Source of the DNA: Cyclaneusma minus
Lineage: Eukaryota > Ascomycota > Leotiomycetes > Marthamycetales > Marthamycetaceae
Assembly: GCA_037179335.1 (NCBI GenBank)
Contig: JAKZHN010000028.1
Coordinates: 124,001 to 188,000, forward strand
Direction of reading: 5' to 3'
DNA length: 64,000 nucleotides
Each line of letters opens with the position of its first letter. The first letter of the stretch is position 1. The position numbers and the translations under genes are program-made. This document shows, piece after piece, positions 1 to 10,960 of this stretch. The notes under the pieces were generated by a model that saw only the letters and a program-made list of their open reading frames with translations, was not told the DNA's origin and did no database searches.

Positions 1-1127
1 GTGTCGCAGCCCAGACAGGCTAAACTTTCTGCGGCTGGCGCCAGCGAATTTCTCTTCAGGCCGTGCCTTCAATTCGCTTGTCGCTCATGTGTCGCTCCCG
101 CGCGTCTTCGCCGTCGTATTTCTCTCCTCCCGCCCTCGCTGCCTGCCACGCTCCCCCGTCAACCCCAACCCGCGCTCTCTCTCTCCCATCGCCTTCTTTT
201 TCTTGCCGTCCCTTCAATTAGTTGTGTGTCGTCGCCGTCGCCCACTACTGCTCCAATCCTCTCTCCCCGACCCGACTCCCCGCCGTCTGCTTCTGCCTCG
301 TCCGTTGAACACCCGCTCGACCACCGTCCTTTGCCTCTGCCGCCGCCTTTTTCCGAGAAAGAGACCGCGTGCGTGTGAAGCGGAGAGCCCGTCGCCGCCG
401 TCGCAAGCAGACCTTATTGTTCGCTTTGTTCGCTGCCGAGCAAGAAAGACGCTTTGTTTGCCGTGTATTTTTACTTCGCCTTTGATCCACGCCAGCTTTT
501 CAGCAGCTGCTCCTGCCGCCGCCGCCGCCGCCGCTCTTCCATCAACATCCATCTCTCGCGCTTGCCCAAGACACTCTCTGTGTTTGCCAGGTCGAGCCTG
601 CGTGATTTGCAGAGCGCAATCTTCTTCTCCACGCTTCGACTGCCGGTTTTATTGCATTTACACAATCCTTTGCCGTCGTCATCTCATCGACACCCCACGC
701 ACCCACGGTAATCACTTCTCGTCACATACTTCGCAAGCCGCAACACGCTTTTGATTCTTTCCCATCCGGTGCGCGAAGGCTTTGGATCAGATTCACATCA
801 TTCGATCGCAGAATTCACTGAGCCACCTCTGGCCTCACTTTTCGTGCCGCTTCACCCGTTGCCCTCGCTTTCGAGAGGCCGCTTCCTTCCCGCCCACCTA
901 GGGCCTTTACAACTACATAATTCACTCTGCCAGGCCGTCTTCTCACGAGTTCTCGGTCCTAATTTCTTAATAATCGTCCCAAACACATCTGCTTGTCTCT
1001 TTGACAGCAACACACACTCTCGCTCTCGACGCCTGACAGTTCTACAACTCGCCGTCCTCGACTATTCCCACAGTCACATCAATCCCGCCCGAAAACCGCC
1101 ACCCGTACGCCCTCTAAAAGCTTTGAA
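1..1127 (+). promoter_or_regulatory. Upstream region and probable long 5' leader of the Q-rich gene
   Basis: No convincing gene is seen. The stretch is strongly pyrimidine-rich on the + strand, with a CT run near 175-190 and many TCTC/CTCC blocks, as is common in leaders and core promoters of highly expressed fungal genes. The open frames here are low-complexity (Pro/Ser/Arg) and look like products of this composition. A long 5' leader for the gene starting at 1128 is an inference. Confidence 0.4.
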
Positions 1128-2816
1128 ATGGACACTGGTGGTCTAGCTCAAATGTCGTACAACAACTTCCCTGCCAGCAATGGCCTTGGTGTGCCCAACT
1201 CTGGCTTTGCTTCCAGAGGCAAAGGCTCCCACATCAAGCGCCTCTCCTTCGAACCCACGAAGCCTGCCGATATCCATGATAACGGCACTCCTACGCCCCG
1301 CACCAGTCGCTCTCACCTGCTCGCGGGCTTGAGGACTGCTCCCAAATCCGCCACGACCGGCGTCTTCCCCAATGGTCGCTCCGGCTTGGATGCCAGTATG
1401 TATGCCGACAAAGAACAAGGTCGTGCCGGATATGGAGGCGCCAAGACCTCGATTGGCTCCCAGCATACTGGCTACAACATGGGCAACAACATGCAGATGT
1501 ACGCGGTTCCCGAGCAGCCTCTGGCTCCCCCACAGATCCAGATTGATGAGCATGGTCAGGAATCGATGGATCCCAACTTTTACGCTCAGTTGGTCGCCAC
1601 GAACATGTATCTCGCAGAACAGCAACAGCGCCTCCAGCAGCAGCTTATTCAAGTGCAGCAGGCTGCTCAACAGTTCCAGGGCTTAAACCTGGGACAGGTC
1701 AATCAGATGCAGCAGCAGCAGTTCGCTACTCCGCCCGTGACACCTAGCTTTGCGATGTACCAACAGCAGCAGATGAAAGCTGGTATGCAGCAACTTGCCA
1801 CACAGGTCCCTGGAGCTCAACCTGGTATCTATTCGGTCTACGACCCCATGACAGGCCAGCAAACCTACTACATGGATCAGAGTGCCCAGCTGGCTCAGTA
1901 CATGAACAACCAGCAAGCTGCGTATGCCAGCAACTCGCCAAGCCAGCAGGTAGAGTCTTCTCAGTTCTCGATGGCTTCTCCTGTTCCGGATGCTCGATCT
2001 GCTAGATCTGCTCGTCCCCAGTCTATCAGTCTTCGCAGCATTTCGCCGCCCAAGAAGAGCAGCCCTCCCCCTCAGGATCATGCTCCGCTCCCACCGCCAT
2101 CTGCGGGAGCTTTCCGTCGGGGACATGGCCGAGGAAATTCCACCTTGAACAATATCAACACCTCGTCATCTTCTGACAGCGGTCCCAAGTCTTCGATGCT
2201 CCCCAAGTCTGCAGGCTTCTCTGCGTCGACTCCGCTCACTGGCACGTTTGGTCCCGGTGCGGCTCGTGCTGGAGAGCACCCTATCCGTCAGCCTCGTGGC
2301 CCTCCTTCGCTTGATGAATTGCGTGCCGCGCCAACAACCAGACATGAGGGCAGCAAGAACTTTGCTACTCGCCAACGTCGAAGTGCCGTGCACAACCTGG
2401 TGAAGGCTGGCATGGAACGTCGCCGCGCCCCTGGAAGTGGTGGGTCCATGACCCCCGTCAGTGAGGTTGGTGAACTCAGCTTCTCCATGTCTTCTGACAA
2501 CGACGATTCGGACAGCCAAAGGAGCGGTAGTGGAAGTCTCGACGGTCGCCCAAGCCTTGGCAGCTCCCGCACTTCGGTGCACGGTGCCATCGGTTCTGAC
2601 CGCCCGTCTTCGCGCGAGAAGCAGCGCGCCGAGGAACGCAAGTCTCTGGACAGCAACTTCACTACGGCTAGCGTGAGCAGCGAAGATGGTGTCGGAGGCA
2701 GCTTTGCCGCAGTTTTCAAGAATGGTGGCAAGAAGCCTGAGCCGACTCAGACCTCTCGCAAGGCCCCCATGCTTGTTCTCACCTCTGCTGAGAAGCGCAA
2801 AAACTCCGTCTACTAG
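1128..2816 (+). CDS. Q-rich low-complexity conserved fungal protein
   Basis: One uninterrupted frame of 562 residues. I cannot name it. The N-terminus has a basic SHIKRLSFEP motif. Residues about 160-275 are glutamine-rich (several QQQ runs) and probably partly coiled coil. Residues about 285-345 are Ser/Pro-rich with RSxS-type sites. A less repetitive block near residues 385-430 (PPSLDELRAAPTTRHEGSKN, then RQRRSAVHNLVKAGMERRR) looks like the conserved core. The tail is serine-rich and ends KRKNSVY. No membrane segment or signal peptide is visible, so a cytoplasmic regulatory or RNA-associated role is possible but unproven. The start is the first ATG of the frame; a second Met eight codons downstream (MSYNNF) could be used instead. 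It converges with the dioxygenase gene. Confidence 0.8.
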   Translation: MDTGGLAQMSYNNFPASNGLGVPNSGFASRGKGSHIKRLSFEPTKPADIHDNGTPTPRTSRSHLLAGLRTAPKSATTGVFPNGRSGLDASMYADKEQGRAGYGGAKTSIGSQHTGYNMGNNMQMYAVPEQPLAPPQIQIDEHGQESMDPNFYAQLVATNMYLAEQQQRLQQQLIQVQQAAQQFQGLNLGQVNQMQQQQFATPPVTPSFAMYQQQQMKAGMQQLATQVPGAQPGIYSVYDPMTGQQTYYMDQSAQLAQYMNNQQAAYASNSPSQQVESSQFSMASPVPDARSARSARPQSISLRSISPPKKSSPPPQDHAPLPPPSAGAFRRGHGRGNSTLNNINTSSSSDSGPKSSMLPKSAGFSASTPLTGTFGPGAARAGEHPIRQPRGPPSLDELRAAPTTRHEGSKNFATRQRRSAVHNLVKAGMERRRAPGSGGSMTPVSEVGELSFSMSSDNDDSDSQRSGSGSLDGRPSLGSSRTSVHGAIGSDRPSSREKQRAEERKSLDSNFTTASVSSEDGVGGSFAAVFKNGGKKPEPTQTSRKAPMLVLTSAEKRKNSVY

Positions 2817-3919
2817 ACTTGGACAAGGAAACGCACATTCCGCGCGAATCATTTGTGTGTGATCTCCAGGTACAAGGCAGCGTCTTTCGTAGATACCTGC
2901 ATCCTTCAGGCTCCGATCACTACAGCCATTAGTCTTTGACAAGACCGAGCACTTCGATATTGCCTTCGATGTGTATATTTGTTGCCGCTACTGCAGTTTT
3001 TATGCCGATTACGAAACCAATTCCACTAATACACGACAAATTGTTTTTCTCGCATTTCTTTTTGTGCTTTTGCGGAGTTGCGTTTGCGGATCACTGGTTC
3101 ACTACGCTTCATGTCTCTCATTCAGAACCATTAAATCTCCACTTGCAATCGCAGCTACTCATCGGCTCTGGTGCTGCACACTCTTTGCATACTGCTTGCA
3201 GTATCTCGGCCCGCGCTCGACCGGTTGATCGTCTGATGTTGTCTCTCTCCCGGAGAGTGATAGGGAAATTCGGGTGGGCAGGACGGATGGTATGCACGCA
3301 TGGATTTGATGAAATTGGTGGTGGATGGTCCGGATTAAGGGAGGCCTGAAGGCAGATTCGGCGTCTGTTTCTACACTGCTAAGCTCTGGCTGGAATGCGA
3401 GCGAAGCTTTATGGAGGATGAGACTCTGTTGGATTGGATCCTGCTCGGTGAGAAATGGAAGGGATTGAAATGGAACGGCAGTCAGCACTCGATAACGAGT
3501 TGGCTCCTACTCTGCGATGGATTTGATATGAATGGACATAGCTTTAGCTTTCAGTCTAGAACGAATAGACGGAACCCATTCACAATGACTGAAGCCGATT
3601 CCGGCATTATATGGCGCGACTGCTTTATTTCAATCACAAATGTACTTGAAGTCGAATGATGAATCGGGGTGTAAGAGAGATATCGGGATTTGGGCTGTAG
3701 TTCCCGTCTGATGGTTCATATTCCAAGTCGTCATTTTGCCTCATTCATCATATGTCTTTCTAAATTTTAGACTTATCAGGTTAAAATTGAAAGTAAAGGT
3801 TTAGCTAGTTGAAGAAAAGTGCAGACGTTCATAGGCAGAAACAAGAGACACAACAATTAAAATTCAAGATCATGCAAATATATTGTCTTAGACTTTTGCG
3901 TGCCCGTGGAGGCAGATAT
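2817..3919. other. Convergent intergenic region, no gene seen
   Basis: About 1.1 kb between the stop codons of two converging genes. It presumably holds both 3' untranslated regions. Short frames on both strands have no recognisable content, and no RNA gene or repeat is visible. Confidence 0.5.
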
Positions 3920-5446
3920 CTAGTACAGGCACAAACCACCCCCGCTGTTCTCGTCCGTCCACATGCCAGCCAGTCCCTCGATTTCTGTGCCAGGGGCAGG
4001 CTCATTATTGTCCTTGCCCAGGAAGAAATCTTCTCTTCCGCGGGTCTTGACACTGCGGCTCGCATAGCGCCTTGCCCAATCATTCACCGAAGGCTCGCCC
4101 GTCTCGTCCCTAGCCTGTTTGAGGAAAGGAATAAGTGCTGTACCGCCTGTGCCCTTTAAATTCTTCTTGCTGTTCTTGTCTTCGCGCGAAGATGTCGCAA
4201 GGTTAAGCACTCTCTGGCCACGGGTCTGGGTTGGACTGGTGGAGCGTGTATCGGAGCGAGATTCGCGAGCTTTCATCACAATGTACCGCGTTACGATGTT
4301 GATGTGTATGTCGCGGAAGGCGCGCAGCATGGCGAGACAGGCGTCGAAAGCGACTCCCAGAGCCTTGTCCTCGCGGTGCGACTCGACGTACTCGCGGATG
4401 TTGGCTACGGCGGCAGTATCTTCGAGGAAACGACGGTGTGCTCCAGGCATGTAGTTTCGCATCTCCTGGAGGAAGTTGTGCTTGGACTTGGGAGCCTGTC
4501 CTTCATGTTCGCTTTCAGAGGCGAGATCACGCTTCTCGCCGGTTGGAAAATGCTCGATACCAAGTGCAATGTCGAAGAACTGAATCAGAGAGCTCTGGGC
4601 GTTGCTGGGACCGCTGTATTGGCGGTATCGATCGGTTCCAGAGCCGTCTTCGTAAATGACACCATTCGAGAGGCCGGCTTCGGCCATATTCTTCGATCCG
4701 GCCAGATAGGGTCGGATTCGGTGGTAGAATACATGAGGATCGCATTGCTCATGCATACGGTGGAGGAGCTTGCCTAAATCATCCAGCCTTTCGGCAAAGG
4801 ATTGCAGACATGCTGTCACCGTGGCGCTATCATCGACCCGAGCTGCGGCGATTGCTGCAATCATAAGCGGGATGATAGGAGCGCCACGAGCCTCAATGGC
4901 GACAGAGACAAGGTAAAACCAGGACTCATCGATTGACCCGGTGAAAGTGGTCAGAGTCGACAGGTTTTCCAGATTGTCGACATGTTCGTCCAAAAATAAG
5001 GGCTTGAAATTCCACAGCACGGTGGCGGCGTAGGTCGCCACCGGTGGAACCTCGAGGTATTCGGACACGGTCAAAAATGGGATGGCAATAGAGGGGGGCA
5101 GTCGCTGAAAGTATGTTAGAATTCGAGCCTTTGTTAATCAACTAGTGGTTCTGACCTCTTCAGGACTGTCGCCTCCCCAAATGTAGCCATGCGCCATGAA
5201 AGCCAAGAGCATATGAGCTCTCCTCCACTCCGCGTCATGTTCCAGACCAGCGGTGGTGAGGACGGGCAATCGATCGATAATTCCGCGAAGGCGCTTGCTC
5301 AGCAGCAAGGCCTGGAGGTTTGCGACTATAGCTTCCCACTTGTTGTAGTAGGGATCCGGCAGCCGCTCGAGCGGGAGCGTGTCTGGAAGAAAACCATATT
5401 CTGGTGAAATTCCATACTCGCTGATGACTGGGATGGGGCGTAGCAT
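3920..5446 (-). CDS. BNA2: Indoleamine 2,3-dioxygenase
   Basis: Heme dioxygenase that opens the indole ring of L-tryptophan to N-formylkynurenine, the first step of the kynurenine route to NAD+. Two exons, 5446-5156 and 5104-3920, joined in phase 0 across a 51-base intron, give 491 residues. Visible family signatures are the N-terminal ISxEYGFLP region, the WGGDSPEE/RLPPSIAIPFLTVSEYL block spanning the intron, the YSGPSNAQSSLIQFFDIALG loop, and FRDIHINIVTRYI with His364 as expected proximal heme ligand. KGTGGTALIPFLKQ follows, as in family members. The donor GTCAGA is weak, but the resulting junction fits the family exactly. A poorly conserved tail of about 60 residues follows. The gene shares a 518-base divergent promoter with VPS23. 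Fungi often have several IDO paralogs, so orthology to yeast BNA2 specifically is not shown. Confidence 0.93.
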
Positions 5447-5964
5447 TGCTTGGTGGTGGGGTTTGGCGCGAGCAGTACCAGACGCAAGGAGTATACAGAT
5501 CGTTGTCTCATATACTCCTCAGCCGTAGGGGAATTCGGGTCAGGGTCAGGTCATGTGGCTTGTTGGTGTTTGCGACTCGTGAAGCTTTTGTGGTAGGAAG
5601 AGCGGAGAACATAGCCATGGTGGGGGGGTACCCGCGGCTTAAGTACTCGCCACTGCGCGTGATCGAAAGGATTGATAATGAAATTGCTTTTCTAGCCTGC
5701 TAGAGGCATAGTACATGTAGGCATAGTACATGTAGGCTGCAAAGCGCCCTGCTGAGCAAAGAGATGAAACGAATTCATCATGCTATGTCGTCCTTGGGTC
5801 CGGGAGGCTCCGGTCCGTGTATGTCATCGCAGATCAGTCGTGCGCCGGTGGGTTGCATCAGAATTCAGGGTCCCTGGCCGGCCTGCTTTATCGCCGAGCG
5901 GCCGAGTTTATCCCCGCTCTGTTGAATTCGAGACTGTCAATCCACCAACTGAACTCTCTCGAGG
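5447..5964. promoter_or_regulatory. Divergent promoter between IDO and VPS23
   Basis: 518 bases between two start codons on opposite strands. It contains a perfect 15-base tandem duplication at 5705-5734, each copy ending in the palindrome TACATGTA. No TATA box stands out for either gene. Confidence 0.5.
5705..5734. repeat. Perfect 15-bp tandem duplication
   Basis: Unit GGCATAGTACATGTA occurs at 5705-5719 and again at 5720-5734 without a mismatch. Each copy includes TACATGTA, which recurs in other non-coding parts of the window. Confidence 0.9.
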
Positions 5965-7816
5965 ATGGCGGCCGTTCAGCAGCGTGTGTTGAATTGGCTC
6001 TATAGCGTCCTCACCAGTGTATGTCCCTTTCCTAAACCTCTGCCGCCTTCTGTGACCAACTCTCTTTGCAGGAATATCACGATGTGAATCGAGCCTACAA
6101 TGACGTCGCCCGCGCTCTCTCCCACTACTCCTCCCTCTCGCCGCGTACCGATGTCCACAGTATGAGCCTGGGCCCCCATCCTCAAGCTGCCGACAATAGT
6201 TGACAGGAATTCCGTAGCAAATGAGAATGGCACATCCACCCTGTTGCTCCAAATCTCCGGCACCATACCCGTCACTTTCAGAGACGTGACCTACAGGTTC
6301 CCCATCTCCATATGGCTGCCTCACGCCTATCCTAGAGAAGCGCCTTTGGTATATGTCACGCCGACACAGGGTATGATGGTTAGGGCTGGCCAGCATGTGG
6401 ATCCGCAGGGCAAGATATATCATCCCTATCTCGCGCGCTGGGCTGACTTCTCGGATGTAAGTCGATAGCTTGCTCAGAAATGCTTGATATCCCCATGATT
6501 TAAGAAAGCTAATTACGGAGAAGAACTCGGATATATTGGCTCTAATAGCAATACTGAGAGATGTCTTTGCTAAAGAACCGCCTGTCGTCTCGCGGGGCCA
6601 GCCCGCGCCGCCTCCAATGCGACCACAGCCAAACTCGATGCCTCCGTCTGTGCCGCCTCTCCCCCCAGATATAGCAAAATCTCCCCAAGTCTCTGATCCG
6701 CAAGCCCGGCCGCCTCCTCCACCGCCGAAGCCCCACGAGATATCTGGAATGCGAACGCAGTCTCCGATCTCGATGAGAAGCCCCCAAGACGCCAGCGGGC
6801 CTCCTCTACCCCCTCTGCCTCCAAAGACTACGACTGGACCTAACGGTTCTCAGTCTCCGTCTTATGGACCCTCGTCCGCTCTTCCACTACATCAACCACA
6901 ACGCTCGAGTTCCCTTCGATATGAGAGCGCGCCTCCGTTACCCCCACAAACGCCTTCTAGGCACCAAAGCCTCCGGGATCCGACTTCTTACGGTGCCGCC
7001 AGTCTTCTGTCAGGGCCGGCCGCATATGACAGACAAGCATGGATGCCGCACCCACAGAATCAACAGATGCCCCCGCATCAGCAATCACAGGCCTTCAGTA
7101 CTTCAGGACCACCGCCGCAATTCACTAACTACCATCAAACTGGCCCCGTGCCAGCAGAACCGTCATCCGGTCATTACCGACCACTTGGGATTCTACAGCC
7201 CCAACCGCAAGTCCAAAAGCCACCACCACCGCCCGTCGATCTGCTTGATGGCCCCCTTACTCTGTCGCTCCCGTCAGATAGCGAGGCAAATTTACCCGCG
7301 CCCCCTATTCCTCCAAATCCCGAAAAAGATATGCTCCTACGTACTCTAGCTCAACAGCTATACGCCCAACGCCAACACAGCTGCTCACAAACTGACTCCT
7401 CCCTACCCGGTCTACGCGCTCAAAACGCCGCTATGCTGCAATCCCTATCAGCCATGCGCGCCGAGCAGCAAGCTCTTGAATCACTGTCGGCCACTCTCTC
7501 GTCTAACACTTCCATTTTGCACAAAGCTTTACATGATGCAGATAAAGTGATTCAAGACAGTGGAAACAGGAAAGTCCCAGGTATCGACGAGATTCTGGTG
7601 GCGCCAACGGTGGTGGGTAATCAGTTGTACGAGCTTGTCAACGAGGAGCGGGCATTGGGAGATGCATTGTTTGTACTCGGAAAGGCGGTGCAGAAGGGCA
7701 GGTTGAGCACAAGCGTTTTCGTCAAGACGACGAGAGGCCTGGCGCGAGAATGGTTCTTGAAGAAAGCTTTGGCGAAGAAGATTGGCCAAGGCATGGGCCT
7801 TGCCGAATATCACTGA
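5965..7816 (+). CDS. VPS23: ESCRT-I subunit Vps23/Tsg101
   Basis: Ubiquitin-binding component of ESCRT-I, which sorts ubiquitylated membrane proteins into multivesicular endosomes. Four exons (5965-6018, 6072-6159, 6218-6456, 6521-7816) give 558 residues; introns are 53, 58 and 64 bases. The first three exons build the UEV domain: SEYHDVNRAYNDVARAL, then TNENGTSTLLLQISGTIPV, TYRFPISIWLPHAYP and GKIYHPYLARWADFSD. The UEV ends with ILRDVFAKEPPVVSRGQ. Residues about 150-380 are a Pro-rich linker with PPLPP-type runs. A coiled-coil stalk and the C-terminal steadiness box follow (VNEERALGDALFVLGKAVQK, then WFLKKALAKKIG). The acceptor of intron 2 was set at CCGTAG because it restores the family's NENG sequence; the earlier TGACAG would not. 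Confidence 0.93.
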
Positions 7817-8238
7817 TTAACCAATTCGTTCGGGCCATCTATATGACCTTTGTCGATATTTGAACGTAGCATGGCAATCATGCAATGGCAGTGCATAGGT
7901 AGAGAATTGTTGAATATAACACGATTCTGAAGTTTCCACTTCAATAACTTTGAACACTTGACGAGTGAAAACATTGAAAACTGAGCTTTCCACATTTCAA
8001 GAACTTTGAACACCTAAAACCGAAGAATCTATGGGTCATAAAGACGTCTATCAAGCCACTGAAAATATCCACAGTTCCAAACCAACAGACAAAAATCAAA
8101 CAAGCAACCCATCGGGCCCACCAAACAAGAGGTATTATGCAATATGCAAGCACAAACAAAACCAGAGGCGACAGTCTACCGCCGAAGCCAGATCGCTATG
8201 CCGCCAAGTCTCAACAAGTCAAATCGCATGACAACCCA
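7817..8238. other. Convergent intergenic region with an imperfect direct repeat
   Basis: 422 bases between the stops of VPS23 and the coiled-coil gene. A block of about 26-29 bases is present twice, at 7933-7958 and 7987-8015, sharing TTTCCAC and AACTTTGAACAC. No gene is seen. Confidence 0.6.
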
Positions 8239-10672
8239 TCACTCTCTCCCAGGACTAGCGGGCACACCCCCAGCAATCAAGCTCTCCAGCTCCCAAGGAC
8301 TCAACGTACTCCTCCTACGGCTCTTCCTCCTTTCCTCTCTCCCACTCTTCGCACTCGGCATATTCCTCTTGCGCTTCCGATCCGCGGCGTCAGCGCCATC
8401 ACTAACATTCAACTCTCCGTTTCCTTGCTCATCGTCCTGTTCATCTTCCGTCTTGGGCACCTCAACGTTAGCCGAAGCACCTTTCTTGGGCGATTTTGTC
8501 ATCGACTTCTGAGGCGATTTGCGGGAAGACTTGGAGACTGGTGCAGTGCCGGCGACGGTCGCGGTTTTGGCTTTTATGCGAGCGGCGCGGGCGGCCTTTA
8601 ATTTGGCGCGGACGCGGGCGGCGTCGGCTTCGCGCTCGGTGGCGGCGAGCTTGGCGGCGATGGAGGCCATTGTTAGCGGGGATTGTTGCGGCGGCATGGA
8701 CAAGGGGCGGGGGAGGCGTGAAGAGGCGTCCAGAGAGCGAAGAGCGTTGGGGGTTGCGACTGGAACGGAGGCTGACAATGAGGAGCGTTTGCGTGGTGAA
8801 CGAGATGCTGAAGGCGTTGGTTGCTTCGATGGTGTCAATGAGGAGCGTTTGCGTGGTGAACGAGATGCTGAAGGCGTTGGTTGCTTCGATGGTGTAGTAG
8901 GCTGTTTGGGGGGAGATAATGGTCGCCTTCTTGGAGAGGCAGAGCGGGAGGAAGGCTCACGAGATGTTTTGAGGGACACGGAATTTGAAGACATTGCGGA
9001 GTCTGAACGGGTTTGCTGAGATCGAGACGAAACTGCCCGCTGTGGGCTTGCTTTGGGCTTCCTGTTCAGACTAGGCTTATTGGCCGGAGACTCCAATTGT
9101 TGGAGCTCCCACGTCTTCTCTTCGATGATAGTAGTGAATGCATTGTGATTTCGATTGCCGTCAGTCTCTCGAAGAGGAGACATCTGAGGCGGAGGGCCAA
9201 AGGAGAGGGATGAATCCGTATTCGCATACCCATCCGCTCGATCCTCATCTGCCTCTTCTGCCATGTCTTCTTCCTCCTCCTCCTCCTCCTCTTCCTGTTC
9301 CGCTGGGTCTTCGTCATAATGTCGCATATCGTCTTCGAATGGATAATCGACAAGCAAACTTGACTCCTCGTCTGCTTCTTCTTGCTCGTCTTGCTCGTCC
9401 TGTTCGTCCTCTTCGTCCCCAACATCCGACATAGCGTCAGGGTCTCGAGTATAAGGAACTCCTGTATCGTCCATGGCATCGATGTCCGCCTGAGTGTCGC
9501 CCTCGTCTTCTTCCGGAATAAAAGAAAGGTTCCCTTGCTCGACGCCACTCGTTTCGGCTACACTCGGAACTTTGACAGGGCTGAGCATCAATCCCATCTT
9601 CAACTCGTCCAGATTGACGGTTTGGCCGTTCTTGGCCATTCGCTTTCGCCATCCGTCCATCAAGCACACAGCATCCCGCCAGCGTGCCTCCATTCTTTCC
9701 CAGCCCTCGCGTAGTCGCACGATCTCTTCCTCTCGGACCTCGACTTCCTCCAAAGGCACGAAAGAGGGATTCGTCAGGAGTGTGCGTAGATGCTCGATAA
9801 CCTCGTCCATATCACCAGCCAAATGCTCGTAATCCATTTCCATCCGCACCATCATACCCCCTTCTTGTTGCTCCTTCTTCTCAAATCCAGATACCGTGCG
9901 CAGAGTTTCCACAGTCCGTCGCACTAACGCACTCAGATTCTCATTGTCTTCGCTCAGACCCCTTGCCAACTCTGTCAAGAACTCGTTCGTCTCAGTTCTC
10001 AGGTCATAAGAGCTTTCTTCCACTCCCATAGCTCTGCCTTCATTCTCATTGCCTCCAACTCCAGGCACCACCGTGATCGTAGTTACCCCAACTGGCTTTG
10101 AGCTTCCTCGCGGTCGGCCCCCTTCTGCGACGTGTTTCTTGAGCCCTTCAATGGCGCGCTCCCTCTTGCGGACATCATTCGCGCACTGTCCGCGGGTCTG
10201 GACGACCAAGTGGCGCATCCGACCGACCTCCTCCTTCAAAGCGCGCACTGCTGCTTCCGCGCTCTTCAGCTGGATCTTCAGGGAACGTTCGGACGAATCT
10301 GCTAGACCGAGTCGGCGCTGAGCTTCGTTATTCTTCTCTCGTACACGCTCGAGTTCCGCAGTTTGACGTAAAGCATCGGCGCGGAGAGTGCGGACGGTTT
10401 GGGAGAGAGATTCGCGTTGTTCAGCATCGCGCTATGCATCTATTAGCAAGAGTGCGGAAATGCGAGGTCCCGATCGCATAGGGACAAGCCAAGCTTACGT
10501 CTCTTTTCAGCACCAGATCATTGATGACACCCATAATCCTGCCCATGGACGCCTCCAGGCCATCCTCGGCGCCGGCCGGATTGTGGAAGTCGATCGTCTG
10601 GCCATTGCGCAAGAGGCCGCGGGAAAGCAAGAGGTTGTTGATGTACAGCGAGGCGGTGCGTAGATTCTCCAT
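8239..10672 (-). CDS. ADIP/SSX2IP (Msd1-like) coiled-coil protein
   Basis: Two exons (10672-10499 and 10431-8239; intron 67 bases) give 788 residues. The N-terminus MENLRTASLYINNLLLSRGL, with ASMGRIMGVINDLVLKRD and RDAEQRESLSQTVRTLRADA, matches the fungal afadin/alpha-actinin-binding (ADIP) family. In that family, human SSX2IP and fission yeast Msd1 anchor microtubule minus ends at centrosomes or spindle pole bodies, so a similar role is inferred. Residues about 55-175 are a long coiled coil. A glutamate run follows near residue 450 (nine E). The C-terminal third is basic, Ser/Pro/Lys-rich, with an Ala/Arg-rich helix (AARVRAKLKAARAARIKAK). A 60-base perfect tandem duplication at 8776-8895 repeats 20 residues (TPSKQPTPSASRSPRKRSSL). 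Downstream ATGs in the second exon give a shorter frame, but the first exon is needed for the conserved N-terminus. Confidence 0.85.
8776..8895 (-). repeat. Perfect 60-bp in-frame tandem duplication
   Basis: 8776-8835 and 8836-8895 are identical base for base. The unit is 20 codons, so the duplication keeps frame and doubles a basic SP/TP-rich segment. Silent sites have not diverged, which indicates a recent event or a collapsed or expanded assembly. Confidence 0.93.
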
Positions 10673-10960
10673 GGCGGAGGATGTTGGTGCAGAATCTAGG
10701 GATCAACAAGTCATCGCGTGAACAGAGAACAGCGAAGTTGTGTGCTTTAAAACCGGAGACTTTGACTTTGACAATCCTGTTGTTTACCTTATGCGGTTGC
10801 CATGCGACGGAATGCCAGCGGGAGGTCCAAGCGTGGCAGGATATTAATGGCTGTCGGCCCCGCCTACTGCCACACTACTATCACTGAGCTCATGTTACAA
10901 CTTTTAATTTGAAAATCATGCATTGTGGTGTGTTTCGGATCTAAATTCATGTCTCGCACT

